Source: Cunninghamia lanceolata
Lineage: Eukaryota; Streptophyta; Pinopsida; Cupressales; Cupressaceae
Length of the DNA: 64,000 nucleotides
Reading direction: 5' to 3'
Assembly: GCA_027924645.1 (NCBI GenBank)
Contig: BSBN01000233.1
Location: forward strand, 11,674,501-11,738,500
The translations under genes were made by a program, and so were the position numbers. The notes beneath the pieces are model-generated. The model saw only the letters and a list, made by a program, of their open reading frames with translations. It did no database searches and had not been told where the DNA came from. Positions 22,830 through 33,550 of this stretch are shown here, piece by piece. How positions within the stretch are numbered: the stretch's first letter is position 1; each line of letters begins with the position of its first letter.

Positions 22830-23935
22830 ACGCAGAGATTCTGATAGCTTTAGAAGAAGCTCACTCTGGTGCCTATGGGGGGCATTTCCATGGAAAATTG
22901 TTGGTGCAAAAATTGTTACATATGGGGTACTATTGGCAGCATATGGAACAAGATTCCTTTGCTTACATCAAGAGATGCCCACAATGTCAACAACATCAAC
23001 ACCTCATCCATGCTCCTGCTCAAGTTCTTCGTGCCCAGGTGTCACCTTGTCTATTTTCTATCTGGGGCTTGGATCTTGTAGGTAAAATTTCCCCACCCTC
23101 CTCTCAAGGACATACATTTATCATTGCTACTATTGATTACTTTACAAAATGGGTCGAAGTGGTCCCTTTGCGATCCATGACTGCTAATGTAATTTGTCGA
23201 TTCATACAAGATAACATAATTTCCCAATTTGGAATACCTTCCTCCTTAGTTTTGGACAATGGTATGCCATTTGAGAACAAGGATGTAAAAAAGTTCCTTG
23301 AAAAATATCATATACAACATTGCTTCTCTACACCTTATTACCCTCAATGAAACAGCCAATAAGAAGCTTCAAATAAAGTTATTGGATAGATTCTAAGGAA
23401 AACTATTATTAAAAATCAAAAAGATTGGCATACGCAATTATCTTATGCCTTATGGGCTTAAAGAACAAGTAATTGAATGGCTATGGGTAACACACCATAT
23501 AATCTTGTCTATGGTGCAGATGCAATAATGCCCTTGGAGTTATAAATTCCTTCCTTGCGAATTTTCCTAAGAGACATCATGGATGATGACATAGAATGAG
23601 AGAAAAGATTGCAAGAACTTGAGATGCTTGATGAAAGACGTATTAACGCTCTTGAACATCTCAAGGCTTATAAAAAAGGTGTGCAACGAGCTTATAATGT
23701 GCAAGTCATACAACATTCATTTAATGTTGGGGACTTGGTTCTATATGAAAATCCATGCAATGTAAACATACTGCTTGGTTAAAAAGGTAAGTTCAACCCT
23801 AATTAGCTTGGACCGTATATAATCATTGAAACCTTTGGATCTAGCATGTATAAATTAGCTGATGAGCAAGGTTTGCCGCTTAAGGAAACTATTAATGTAG
23901 CACAGCTCAAAATATTTTATGCTTAAAGATTTAAT
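22830..23935 (+). pseudogene. Element B integrase
   Basis: The order is HHCC region (HSGAYGGHFHGKLLVQK, then CPQCQQHQ), core, and C-terminal domain. The three acidic residues are all present: WGLDLVGK (Asp at 23072-23074), VLDNGMPFENK, and EASNKVIG with the Glu. Stops interrupt at about 23347, 23359, 23389 and later, so it is inactive. The C-terminal part (INALEHLKAYKKGVQRAY, FNVGDLVLYEN) is the only part of integrase kept in element C. Confidence 0.85.
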
Positions 23936-24330
23936 GTTAAATGTTTATAAGCTAATTTAATACATAGATTAGCTTCAATTTCGACAAGATAGTATTGTTT
24001 TGTCTTAATTCATTTAGCATTATATCTTTGTTCAGTTGATCATTGTTGTATTGCGTTTAAGTAGTGATTGCTTAGATCACTTTTGTATTAACTAAATATA
24101 GCATGGAAGTTATAGTTATGTACAAAATAATTAATCATTGTGTTTGTTACTGCACGTTCTTTTTAGAATTGCTAGTATATCACAATAGCATTAATTATAG
24201 CATTTAGACATCATCACTAGTTGCATTTTTTAGAAAAATCACATGTGATATATCAAAAGCCATTACAAATAAATAAAAAGAAATAATCATATATATATAT
24301 TAGTTTCATGTATACATCCGAGTCGACTAT
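23936..24330 (+). other. Element B non-coding spacer after integrase
   Basis: AT-rich sequence between pol and the antisense PMD gene; the same spacer is present inverted in element C (about 55110-55500). It might hold the 3' end of the antisense transcript. Nothing else was recognised. Confidence 0.5.
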
Positions 24331-24925
24331 CCCTCAGAATAAAATGGGATGTTGTAGTGCATAAAGTTTATATATCATATAGCTAAGCCTCGATCACCAG
24401 TACCCTCAGGCCCTCGTGGTGTGTGAGTGACAAAAGCCTGACCATGTGTGGCTATGGATCACGAATGACTCCTAGAGATGCTTTGTGATCATAACCCCTT
24501 GATCTTGCCTCTCATCTCTATCATCTGCTCATGTGCCTCCTGGTACATCCTCTAGTACCAGTCTCTCTTAGCCTAAACCTTCTCTCTGTCAGCTCTTGCC
24601 TGCTGGACCTCCCATAGTAAGAACTCATTGATAGATGGCTCTCCCTCCGATGTAGGAACCACTACCATCTACTCTCACTGTGCCCTAAGCTCAGCCTTAG
24701 CGCTCAGCTCTTTGTCAAAACTCCTCTCTCTCTCTCTTGTGTAGACTACTCTAGTATGGCCTTTGTAGTAGTCATGTATCTGACAATAGGTATAAATATC
24801 TCAACATGCCGCCCAACAGATGATCATGGTGAATAACCTACCCACACTCACTACTCTGAGGCATCTGTAGGTACTATGTCTCCTATGACGTGACTCACAA
24901 AGTCTCACCATGCATTAGTCCCAAC

Positions 24926-25018
24926 TACAAAATAGAGGATGAGATAGATGTTAGACTCCCATAGAAATATCACAAATTATAAACTATACAAAACATAAAA
25001 TAATAAATCAAACCTCAC
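24926..25018 (-). other. Putative intron 2 of the antisense PMD gene (element B)
   Basis: 93 bases with donor GTGAGG and acceptor TTTTGTAG on the minus strand. The equivalent 96-base intron in element C (54407-54502) has donor GTAAGG and the same acceptor. It is AT-rich, as plant introns are. Confidence 0.6.
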
Positions 25019-26589
25019 CTAGATCTCCGTCTCGCTAGGATGGATCTTAGATCACTGATGGTGTGATGAGATTTGCTGTCTGATCTGTAGTTGGGGGCAT
25101 AGACCTACTACTCTCCCCTCGCTCTATATGACTAGGCCTCACATCATCTATAGTAGGACCATGAGCCTTAGACCGCGGTCTCGACTCAGTCTCCTCGTTA
25201 GTGTCTGCCTCCTATTGGCTCTGTCACGATCTCGCTCTGAAGATGTACTATGATGGGACCTCCTCGAACTCATCCTCATTCTCCTTCTCATCCTCCTGAA
25301 GATCGTAGTATCCCACAAAATCATGAACATTGTCCTCCACCCCTGTGTCACTCGCATGACGGGCCCAAGGTTATGCATCTCCTATAGGATGCCTAGGTGG
25401 AAACATAGGTGTAGGTCATGCTGTGTGCCACCAGGTCTGATATGCTTGAGCACACCTAACATCATCTGCACTTGATACCTGCTCTGCATCCTTAGGACCC
25501 TCATCATTGCTAAGTGGTATGTCTGCTATAGTTGGCTGTCAGACAGTATTGGATCTAACTACACTTCAAGCCACACGTGCATAGCTTAGATGAACTGCAC
25601 AAACATCTTGTACCTATCCGAACTATCATGCCACCCTGTCAAAGTAGAACCAAGATATAGCATGATCAAGGCGACCGACCATTAGTCGATCCCTCTACAT
25701 CTGAGCTAACTACCTCTGCTCGCTAGGCCATCTGATGAAGCCACGATACGGTCTTCAGATGATGTCACCAGGCTATAATCTATCAAATACTACTCTCCAG
25801 TATAACAAATTGCCATGCCTCCAACACCTGACTAGTGGGTAGGCATAGACGCGCAGATGGGTGAATGCTGCCTCTATAGGATAACCCATTGGTCATGTGC
25901 ACCTAATGTGCTCAAAGGTCCAAATCTGTAACAATGTGTAGACCATCAGACTCTGCATCTCGTAGTGGACATATCACCCTAAGTCACGATATAGGTGCAC
26001 AAGTATACTGCATCCCCATGCATAGAAAGTCTTATGTGGCTCCATCGCTCTGATAGTATTAACAAGACCCCCATGAAGGTGAGTTCCTCGTCCATCTGGT
26101 GCAATGGCTAGTGAGACTGTGACAATCATGATCCTCCGTAGTAAGGGAATGTCTCTGCATCCTTGCTCTAGCAACCGGAGCTGAATATGTCCTCACTCTG
26201 CCTGTGAAATAGTGCGACCCAAGAAGTATAGCTGACTCTCATGAGTATAAACCTTTGATTGGTAGTCAAATGATCCTGAATACATCCTCCAGTGTGATGG
26301 TAATCTAACCAATCAGTAAATGGAATGTGGAGGTATTTGCATCCCATCTCTTCATCAATGTCATAAGCATCACGCAGTGGAATCTGATTGTGGGCATCTC
26401 AAACACCCACCATAGGTCAACTGTCTGTAAATGCTCTCTCTGTGGTAGTCAAAGTGCTAGCACGCTCTCGTAGGAGTGCTATCAAATAACCACCTATGTG
26501 CTCATGCATCTCAAGGACATCCTGTAGATTGAAAAGCAAGTAAGAGTATCAGAATCCCTGCTAGAAACCAAAATAAGCTATCAAAAACT

Positions 26590-26735
26590 GAATAGAGTGC
26601 CTGAGCCTAGGGCTTGTGTCCTCTGAGGACCAGGGTGCCTTAGGAAGACTAGGGCTCCCCAAAGGGACACTGATGCCCCTGTGGGACTAGGGTGTCCTAG
26701 AGAGACTCTGGCACCTAGGTGGACTCAGGCACCCC
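26590..26735. repeat. Degenerate ~24-bp repeats in intron 1 of the PMD gene (element B)
   Basis: Diverged units built on ACTAGGG-T-CCC/AGGCACCC recur about every 24 bases. A related array is at 52650-52790 in element C. The unit resembles the GGTGCCCTAGTCC motif found in the LTRs of the same family. Confidence 0.45.
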
Positions 26736-26967
26736 TATCTGCGATCCCTATCCACCTTCCCCTCTAGGTATAGACATCGATAAACGTGAAAGCAAAATAC
26801 GACGAAAGATGACAGAAGGATGGAATCAGGACCCTAACTTGGCCTCGAAGCGTCTCTCTACCACTCGAGCTCTAAGCATCTCCAGTCGTTGTGGATGGTA
26901 TGGACGTCGGCTCGGCATGGTCATTCTCCTATTCTCCTCTCTCTTCCTCTGTAATAACAAGAAATAA

Positions 26968-27550
26968 GAATGAGTTAAGTGATAAGTGACAACTCCTTTT
27001 TACATAACATAAGCGAATGAGAAATCCTATCCCTAACTAAGTGCAAAAGTGCACTCTTTCACTCTGAAGCCCTTTTCTTGAGCTGTTGAACTTCGATTTC
27101 AATGTCATTTGTTGCATTGAAATCTCAATTTTTCTCTCTTTCTTACCCAATGTGTTATGGTCTAGTGTTGTTCCTTCAAATGACCCTCATAACAAATTTC
27201 CCTTGAAATTGATGGATATCTCCTTGTTTCTTCACTTGGACTAAGCAAGCAAAAACAAGGGGGCATATATCTCCCTCAATTTCCTCCCTCACCATGTTTC
27301 ATCACTCAACCCCCTTAGCATTTGATACTAACTCATTGGTGGTGGTTGCAAGTTGATTTGGTTTTGATTTATCTAACAAGTGTTCCTTTGCAGGATGCAG
27401 TTCCTAACTTTGTGGTCTTGCAGGATTGCAGACTTGGGGGCTTCTTCCTTTTCAAACAACATTTCAACTTTGTCTATAGTATCCTTTTGGGTATCCTTTT
27501 CATGATTAATGCATTTACTTTCCTTTAGTTGCATATGCACATAGTGTCAT
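26968..27550 (+). other. Element B non-coding region before the 3' LTR
   Basis: No coding signal on the element strand beyond short chance frames. In antisense it would be the 5' flank or promoter of the PMD gene. It is conserved in element C (51841-52440). Confidence 0.5.
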
Positions 27551-27554
27551 ATGG

Positions 27555-27574
27555 CCACTAAAGTGGGGGCTAAA
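27555..27574 (+). promoter_or_regulatory. Element B polypurine tract
   Basis: AAAGTGGGGGCTAAA directly precedes the 3' LTR. The same tract is next to the 3' LTR of element C (51818-51837, minus). Such a tract primes plus-strand synthesis. Confidence 0.7.
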
Positions 27575-29062
27575 TGTAATGTCAGAAATTGTCCTCCTGT
27601 ATGGAATGGTACAATTTCCCTTGGTTTAGCTCCTCACTCTTGGTGATCTCTCAACCTTTTCTCTTTTGGCCTTCTCGAAACCCTAATTGACTTAGTCTAG
27701 GAGCAGTCTATCCAATTTTTGAGGTAACTAATTGATAGAACCTAGAAAGAGATTTGAGATTAGGGTCCCTAGGACCCCCAAAAATGTAGATCTGAGCTGA
27801 AATTGGGGGCTTGGACTTGGGTGCCCATGCCCTAGTCCTCCCCGGTTTCACGAGATTTTGAATTTTGGCAAGGTGTCAGTGCCCGCCGAGTGCCTCGGGA
27901 TTCCATTTTCAAATTCTTAGTTTTCACATGATAATGAGACATTATTTTGAAATTTGAATTCCCTAAAGCTATATATAAAAAGACATTTGCAAATCATTTT
28001 AACAGACACAATTCTTATGCAAGCTTGATGCCAAAACTCTATTGCAATTGCCATTAAAGATTAGTGACTTGTGGAAGCTATTTAAAGTATTCTTTATTTT
28101 CTATCTTGGAGACAATGGATGAAGGTTAGGAACCAAGATCTTGAGTCTATGTTGCTCTTCCTAGGGTTTGTGCACCCTTTGCATGATCAGGAGAATGGTT
28201 GAAGCCTCCAATAGCAAACTTGGTGATCCTATGTGGACATTGCTAATTCGCCTTCTTGTTCATGCAAGTCTTCATTTGTTTCATCTCCTTGAGGTGAAGT
28301 TGTATGTGTTTATTCATGCAAAGCAAGTTGTTGATCTTCCTTTGATTGAGACACCTACGGTTTGATTTTATGCATACACACATTGTTAGGTTTGTACACT
28401 TTTGTAAATCTTTATCTCTAGCTATTGTTGAGGTAGGAATACCAAAGATAGGGCTTGACTGAGGCAAGCTCCTATATAGTCGTAATAATTTCCTTCTTTT
28501 GTATGTGCAGATCGTGTTTCACAGGTTCCAACAGAAAGAAGCTACATAAAGAAGGATATTGCGGCTATAGTCATGACAGACTTTAGGATTTTTGGATTTT
28601 GAGACTTGTGGGACATTGGGGTGGGTACCCTAGTCCAACCAGGTGTTTTATCCAGGATCTGGGAGCCTTTTAGCAGTCTCAGACACTCTGTGCAGAAGGT
28701 TTTCCTGTTTGGGAATTTGCAAGACATTGGAGCGGGCACCTTAGTCCAGGTAGCCCTCAAAATCTGGGTACACTATCTCTGAAACCTCTCCTTTGTACTT
28801 CTGTGATCAATTTAACCAAATACTTCATCAGTTTCTGTATATTGTTGATTTGAGGCATAATTAGGGTTTTACTTGGTTGAAAATACAACACTTGATAAAA
28901 TCTTGATTAGGGCCTTTGGTTCTACAACCACACGAGCATAAAAGGGAGGCAAAGTGATTAGAAGCCTGTTCACAAGCTTGATCCTTGTCATTCCCAATGT
29001 TTAATGGTGAAATTAAGGTACTTAACCTAGAGTAAACAAACCATCAAATTTCACACTAAATA
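27575..29062 (+). repeat. Element B 3' LTR (1488 bp)
   Basis: It aligns with the 5' LTR over its full length with moderate divergence. It ends ACACTAAATA, with the final CA mutated to TA. Confidence 0.9.
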
Positions 29063-29913
29063 GGGATATGTTGGGTTTGTATCATGACCGAGGTGCTACT
29101 TTTCCCACTATCCCGAAGCTGCAAAATATATGGAATGGGGTCCATAGTAAAGTTAGGTTTCTAAATACTAAGATGCACTTAGATGAAGACAACACCCAAT
29201 TTCCCCCATTACCCACCGCCCGAGGCTAGTTCAATGCTAATGTACAGGATGCCCTCTCCATGATAGATTTCATTTTCAGTCGGGATGAAGATGCAAATGT
29301 ATACAAATGGCATTTGGTGGCCATTTTTAGACTCAAAATACTAGATAAGTCTGCCAAATAGAGGTTCAACTTTTCAGAGCATATCTCCCAAGCCATTATT
29401 GAGCAGCTATCCAAATTTTTTGAGGAACAAACTTTCAGGTATTCAACCTATCTTTTCCACTTAATCTTGTATCAAAATTATTAGCTCTTCTAACAACATA
29501 TGCATCTAGACATGTATGACCCTGAGACAAACAGTAAAAGTACTATCCTGGTGTCCGCATGGACTCATGTCCTCTCAAAAATTGCAAACCCCTATGAATT
29601 TGCCAAGTGTTTTATGGCACTGGTCTTTGAACAATTAGAGTTTGAGGTTGTTGTGAACATGATGACAAATAGCATGAGAGGCCTCTTGACCAATTCCAAA
29701 ATCCCTTGTGATTATTTGTTTGGTGCCCATAGTAAAATGACTAGACTTCATGGTTTTGCTAGTGAACCTGTTTTTCTCCCAAAAGTTTTAACTCCTAGGG
29801 TTGCAGCATTGGAAGGTCACCAACTATCTATTATTGACAATAATTTTGGTAACAAGAAAAGGAAGAAGAAGTGTTATGATATACCTTGGAGTAAGGGAAA
29901 GATTACAATAGAA
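29063..29913 (+). pseudogene. Element A sense extra ORF, part 2
   Basis: It resumes A's extra ORF after B: MLGLYHDRGATFPTIPKLQ, FNFSEHISQAIIEQLSKFF, then an open 139-codon stretch (29500-29919) ending in a basic KKRKKK-containing segment. Stops occur near 29227 and 29358. The family is not recognised. The basic cluster could be nuclear-targeting (inference). The inverted-repeat element at 29914 cuts it. Confidence 0.5.
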
Positions 29914-30915
29914 GGGTGAGTGCAGGATCATGATGGGCCAAACATTACCCCTAAGTGGCAATGTAAATGTGAAAAATAGACTAAAGTAACTTCATGTCAA
30001 AAATTGAATGAGTTATCTACACAATCTAGAAATAAGGTAGTCATAAAAGTTGTAATAAATTGAATGTAGTTTATGGGCTACTACTTTTTTAAAACAAAAT
30101 TTTAAAATTAGTTTGGTGAAAATTGGATATTTCAATGAAACACTACTAAAATTTTTAGAAAAACATAAAAAGTAGGTGTCATTCCAGCCAACCTAAGTAT
30201 GAGAGAAATATAATATTTTTCCTCCATGATTTGGATTTAAGTAAATGACACATGAGCAGATGTGACGCATATTTTTTTGAATTTTTTAAGTAAATAAATA
30301 ATTATTTATGAATTTTTTACTGTGGGTTTTTTTAAATATTAAAAATTAATTTTCCAGCCAACCTAACTTGGTCAAAAATATATGAAACTCAAAAATTTTA
30401 AATTTTTATGCATACCCAATAAATCCTAGAATGTGATGCATCTTTTTAATTTAAAAAGGGTAATATGTTGAAAGTTATGGATGTTTTTCAATATGTATAT
30501 CTCTCAGCAAATCAGACATAGCATATGTAGAAAATTAATAATAATTACCTATTAAAATTATTATGAGGCTTATACTATATTTTTATAATCTTAATAGCTT
30601 CCTCTATAAACCCTTTTCATTTGATTAAATTTAGCTACAAAAAAGTTTGTCAGCTTCAAGGATGAAATTGTGGGAAATTTCAGGATAACACTAAATGGGT
30701 GGTTTTGCAAGTTTCTTTGGCAAGTTTTGGGACTCCCACTTGCCTAAATATGAGGTAATCCTAAGGCATTTTTGGAGGGAATATATATTTGAGCTAGAAA
30801 TATTAACATCCTTTCCATCCAAATTTAAATATTAGTCTAAATGTTAGCACCTTTTCATCCAACAAATTTTTTCTTCATTGCCACTGTTTGGCCCATCATG
30901 ATCTCACACTCACCC
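29914..30915. mobile_element. 1.0-kb element with ~30-bp terminal inverted repeats
   Basis: Ends 29914-29943 and 30886-30915 are inverted repeats matching at 27 of 30 positions (GGGTGAGTG...GGGCCAAAC), and similarity extends inward with GTGGCAATG. It is AT-rich inside with no coding capacity seen, so it is a non-autonomous DNA transposon. It separates two parts of A's extra ORF. No clean target duplication was found, so the superfamily is open. Its end also contains GGTGAGT, a splice-donor look-alike, but the inverted repeat favours a transposon over an intron. Confidence 0.6.
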
Positions 30916-33300
30916 AAAGAAAAGAGAAACTGAGCATCTCCTGCTAAGAAAATTGATAGTTTATGGTTTTGTAATAGTCCTAGATAAATGGAACTATGAT
31001 CCTGATAATTTCTTGGCATCTTGGATAGTAAATAACAAAGTTTCCGTTGTTTTCCTCCATGAGAGTCGGCCTTTCTAGGAACATAGAAGATCACCACAAC
31101 AGGATAATCCAGTGTTCTATGTAGAGCTTAAGGATTTACCATATGAGGGCCCCAAGACATGGGAAACTTTCTACAAGAAGAAACAAGAGTATGATCCTAA
31201 GAAACTTATGACACATGGTTTGAGGAAAACTCTCAAGAATAAAGACTGGAGCAGTGAAAAGATAGTAGCCTATTGGAAATATAGGCAAGAGATTGATAAA
31301 TTCACCCACACTTTTGGGGGAGTTCCAACAGATGAGCAATGAGATAAAATCTGGGACAAGTATCATATGACCCCCGCATCAACCCCAGACACAAGTAATC
31401 TTTCGAGCCACTCATAGGAAGCAGAGGAGCCAGAAGAAGCTCAGGAGGAAGAGGAAATAGAGAAAGCAATTACACAAGCCCCTAGGGCTCCGTGTCCTCA
31501 ACCTCTCAGTGCCATTATGAAACAAAATGCCACACTATCACCGTCTCATGAGACCCATATAGCTTCGGCATCGGGGGGTCTTGGAGCGACAATCTCTTAA
31601 CAAGCATTCATATTAGGACAAGAAGCATCAGAGGAAGAAGACCCTAAAGATACAGCAGCAAGGCCCTTGAAAAGAAGGCAGAAGCTAGTGTTACAAGAAG
31701 AGGAGACTAAAGGTGATGTCTTGGAGCTCCAATAGAAACAAGTTCTCATGATTATAGTGGCAGGTTAGGTAAGTATCCCTCCTCCCATTTCTCCTTCTTC
31801 TTCTTCTTTAATAGGGGTGGCAACCCAAATGACCTACTCTTCCACGTCTCCTGTCACCTTTGTTGCTCCTTTACAATCTTTCACCCCTACTACTATTTTG
31901 TCGGCCTTAGTATCATCACAGGCCATTTTGATTCCTTTGTTTTCCCCATCCATGCCCAGATAAGCTTTTCCTCAGATTGACCGCAGTCAACAAATTACAA
32001 CCATCCCATATGGCTTTCGATAGGGTTACCCATTTGCTGGCAGACTCATTGCCTCTGTACCTACCTTTCAAACACAAGAAGATACTGCTAGGAGGACGAG
32101 AGAAGCTAGAATGGAAAAGAAAAGGAAGGAAGAAAGAAAAAGCCCTAGTATCCCCTACATGACATCACTATTTGATCCCATCCAACAATCCCTGACCATT
32201 ACCCACTTGACCCCCAATGTAGTCAAGCCTGTTGAGCAAATGAAGCCAAAGGACTATACCATGAATGCAATGGCTATGGACTTAGCCCACTTCAGGCCCC
32301 AAGATAAGGTGGAGCTAATGAATGAAACTTTTGTATCTGTCACATCTAATTATCTCAAAGTAACAAGAAAGCTACAAAAGTTGGAAGTAGACTTACCAAA
32401 AATAAGAGCCACGATCAATAGCCTTACAACAGAAATAAAGGCCAAGGACAAAGAAATTAACACTCTCAATAAAGATATGCAATCTACTATGTCTTTGGAG
32501 GTATACCAAGCATCACAAGCTCAAGCTGCAAACCTGCAAACTGAAATAGCATAGGTGAGGGCCACTGCAATAGCACTGAAATAGGAAATGTCATTGCTAA
32601 AAAGAAATGCCAAGATAAGATGCAAGAAGTGTCTCAGCTACAACAGAGCCTACTGAGGGAGCAAAATCAATACAATGCCTATCAAGCTTAGTTCATGGCT
32701 AAATAGTAGAAGACTAAGTAATTGACTATTGAGCTAAGTTAGAGGCCTCAGAATGAAAGAGTGTTAGAAATGGTCAAAGAGATCTGTGTGTCTGCATGGC
32801 AAAGGATCTCCGTGGAGGTCTCACAGCTTAAGCCTGCCCTCAATTTCCTTCTCAAGGCTTAGTAGCTATGTGAAAGGGTAGGGTCCTCAGTTGAGGCAAC
32901 TTTATCCACTGTTTCTTTGAGAGTCTCAAATTCTCAACTTTTGTTGCAAAAACTCTATGATACAACAGATGAAGCCTTGTTAGTGGTAGGGGTGAGTGAC
33001 AGAATGACTGCAACAAAAAAGGTGAATGAAGTCTTAAGCTGCAATGAAGCCGCTACAAGTTGCAAGACACTTTTGAATGTTGTGAAGGAAGGTGTCAAAG
33101 GCATGAAAGGGCACATTGAGAAGCTGGTATAGTCAGGACTCACATCTCCTTTCCTAGATAGTAATACAGTCTTAATGATTGATGAGATTAAGACCCTCCT
33201 ATTGTTGAAACAAAATGATCAGACTATTTTTCAAAGTCTGAGTGACTCTTCAAGTGTAAGGGAGGTTGAATCAATTCTCATCCCTATGGCTTAGCTCAAA
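30916..33300 (+). pseudogene. Element A sense extra ORF, part 3 (coiled-coil rich)
   Basis: It continues the extra ORF: KKRETEHLLLRKLIVYGF, FLASWIVNNKVSVVFLHES, VELKDLPYEGPKTWETFY, an acidic segment (EEPEEAQEEEEIEKA), a Ser/Thr/Pro-rich stretch (31780-31960), a basic segment EKKRKEERK, then heptad-like helices (KLQKLEVDLPKI, LTTEIKAKDKEINTL) and more helical sequence to about 33290. With parts 1 and 2 it comes to roughly 1,200 codons, unusually large. About ten stops, mostly TAG, break it. The coiled coils suggest oligomerisation; the function is unknown. Its end is close to the 3' LTR. Confidence 0.5.
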
Positions 33301-33550
33301 TTTTAATTGCATTCAGTGGTGCAAATTCTCCAGTCCTTCTCTCATAAGGACATTATCAATTTGGATCTCACTTTCTAGGATTTATAGAAAAGACAAGGCT
33401 TGTCAGACTCAGAATGGTCTGGGTATCACGTTGCCTTGCAGAAGTTATAATTTCTTAGCAGTGCCAGTGCATTTTTTACATTTTGATTTTTTTTATATTT
33501 CTGGGGTTCTCTCTATGCAGGCACAAAGTCCCATATGAGTCGCCAAGAAC

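Larger units (their letters stand above)
24400..26890 (-). pseudogene. Antisense plant mobile domain (PMD) gene of element B, with introns
   Basis: Read on the minus strand, element B holds a decayed gene opposite to pol. PMD-type blocks include GCRDIPLLRRIMIVTVSLAI, THLHGGLVNTIRAMEPHKTFYAWG, LVHLYRDLG, and LMVYTLLQIWTFEHIRC (26174 to about 25870). Upstream the PMD N-terminus is seen most clearly in element C. An Arg/Ser-rich, then acidic tail follows. Intron 2 is 24926-25018 (GTGAGG...TTTTGTAG on the minus strand). The acceptor of intron 1 is at 26522-26527 (TTTTCAATCTACAG). PMD proteins are known both as plant nuclear proteins (MAIN/MAIL1 type) and in transposons; the role in this element is unknown. 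Stops and frame changes are frequent. Confidence 0.65.
16973..29062 (+). mobile_element. Element B: Tat-like Ty3/gypsy with antisense PMD gene, nested in A
   Basis: LTRs 16973-18459 and 27575-29062 begin TGTAA(C/T) and end in CTAAACA/CTAAATA. Total length is 12,090 bp. Order: LTR, primer site, Gag-like/protease frame, RT, RNase H, plant-type RNase H, integrase, antisense PMD gene, polypurine tract, LTR. Element C is a second copy of the family. The flanking pentamers TAGAT (16968-16972) and GGGAT (29063-29067) agree at only three positions, so the target duplication is decayed. Nesting in A is nevertheless clear, because A's extra ORF resumes after B. Confidence 0.9.

Noticed and set aside
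25148..25378. Arg-rich minus ORF as a separate nuclear protein
   Set aside because: It lies inside the antisense PMD gene of element B and matches the tail region of the element C copy, so it is part of that gene.
29914..30915. Intron in element A extra ORF
   Set aside because: A donor-like GGTGAGT exists, but the 30-bp terminal inverted repeats at exactly these ends fit a transposon better; kept only as a possibility.
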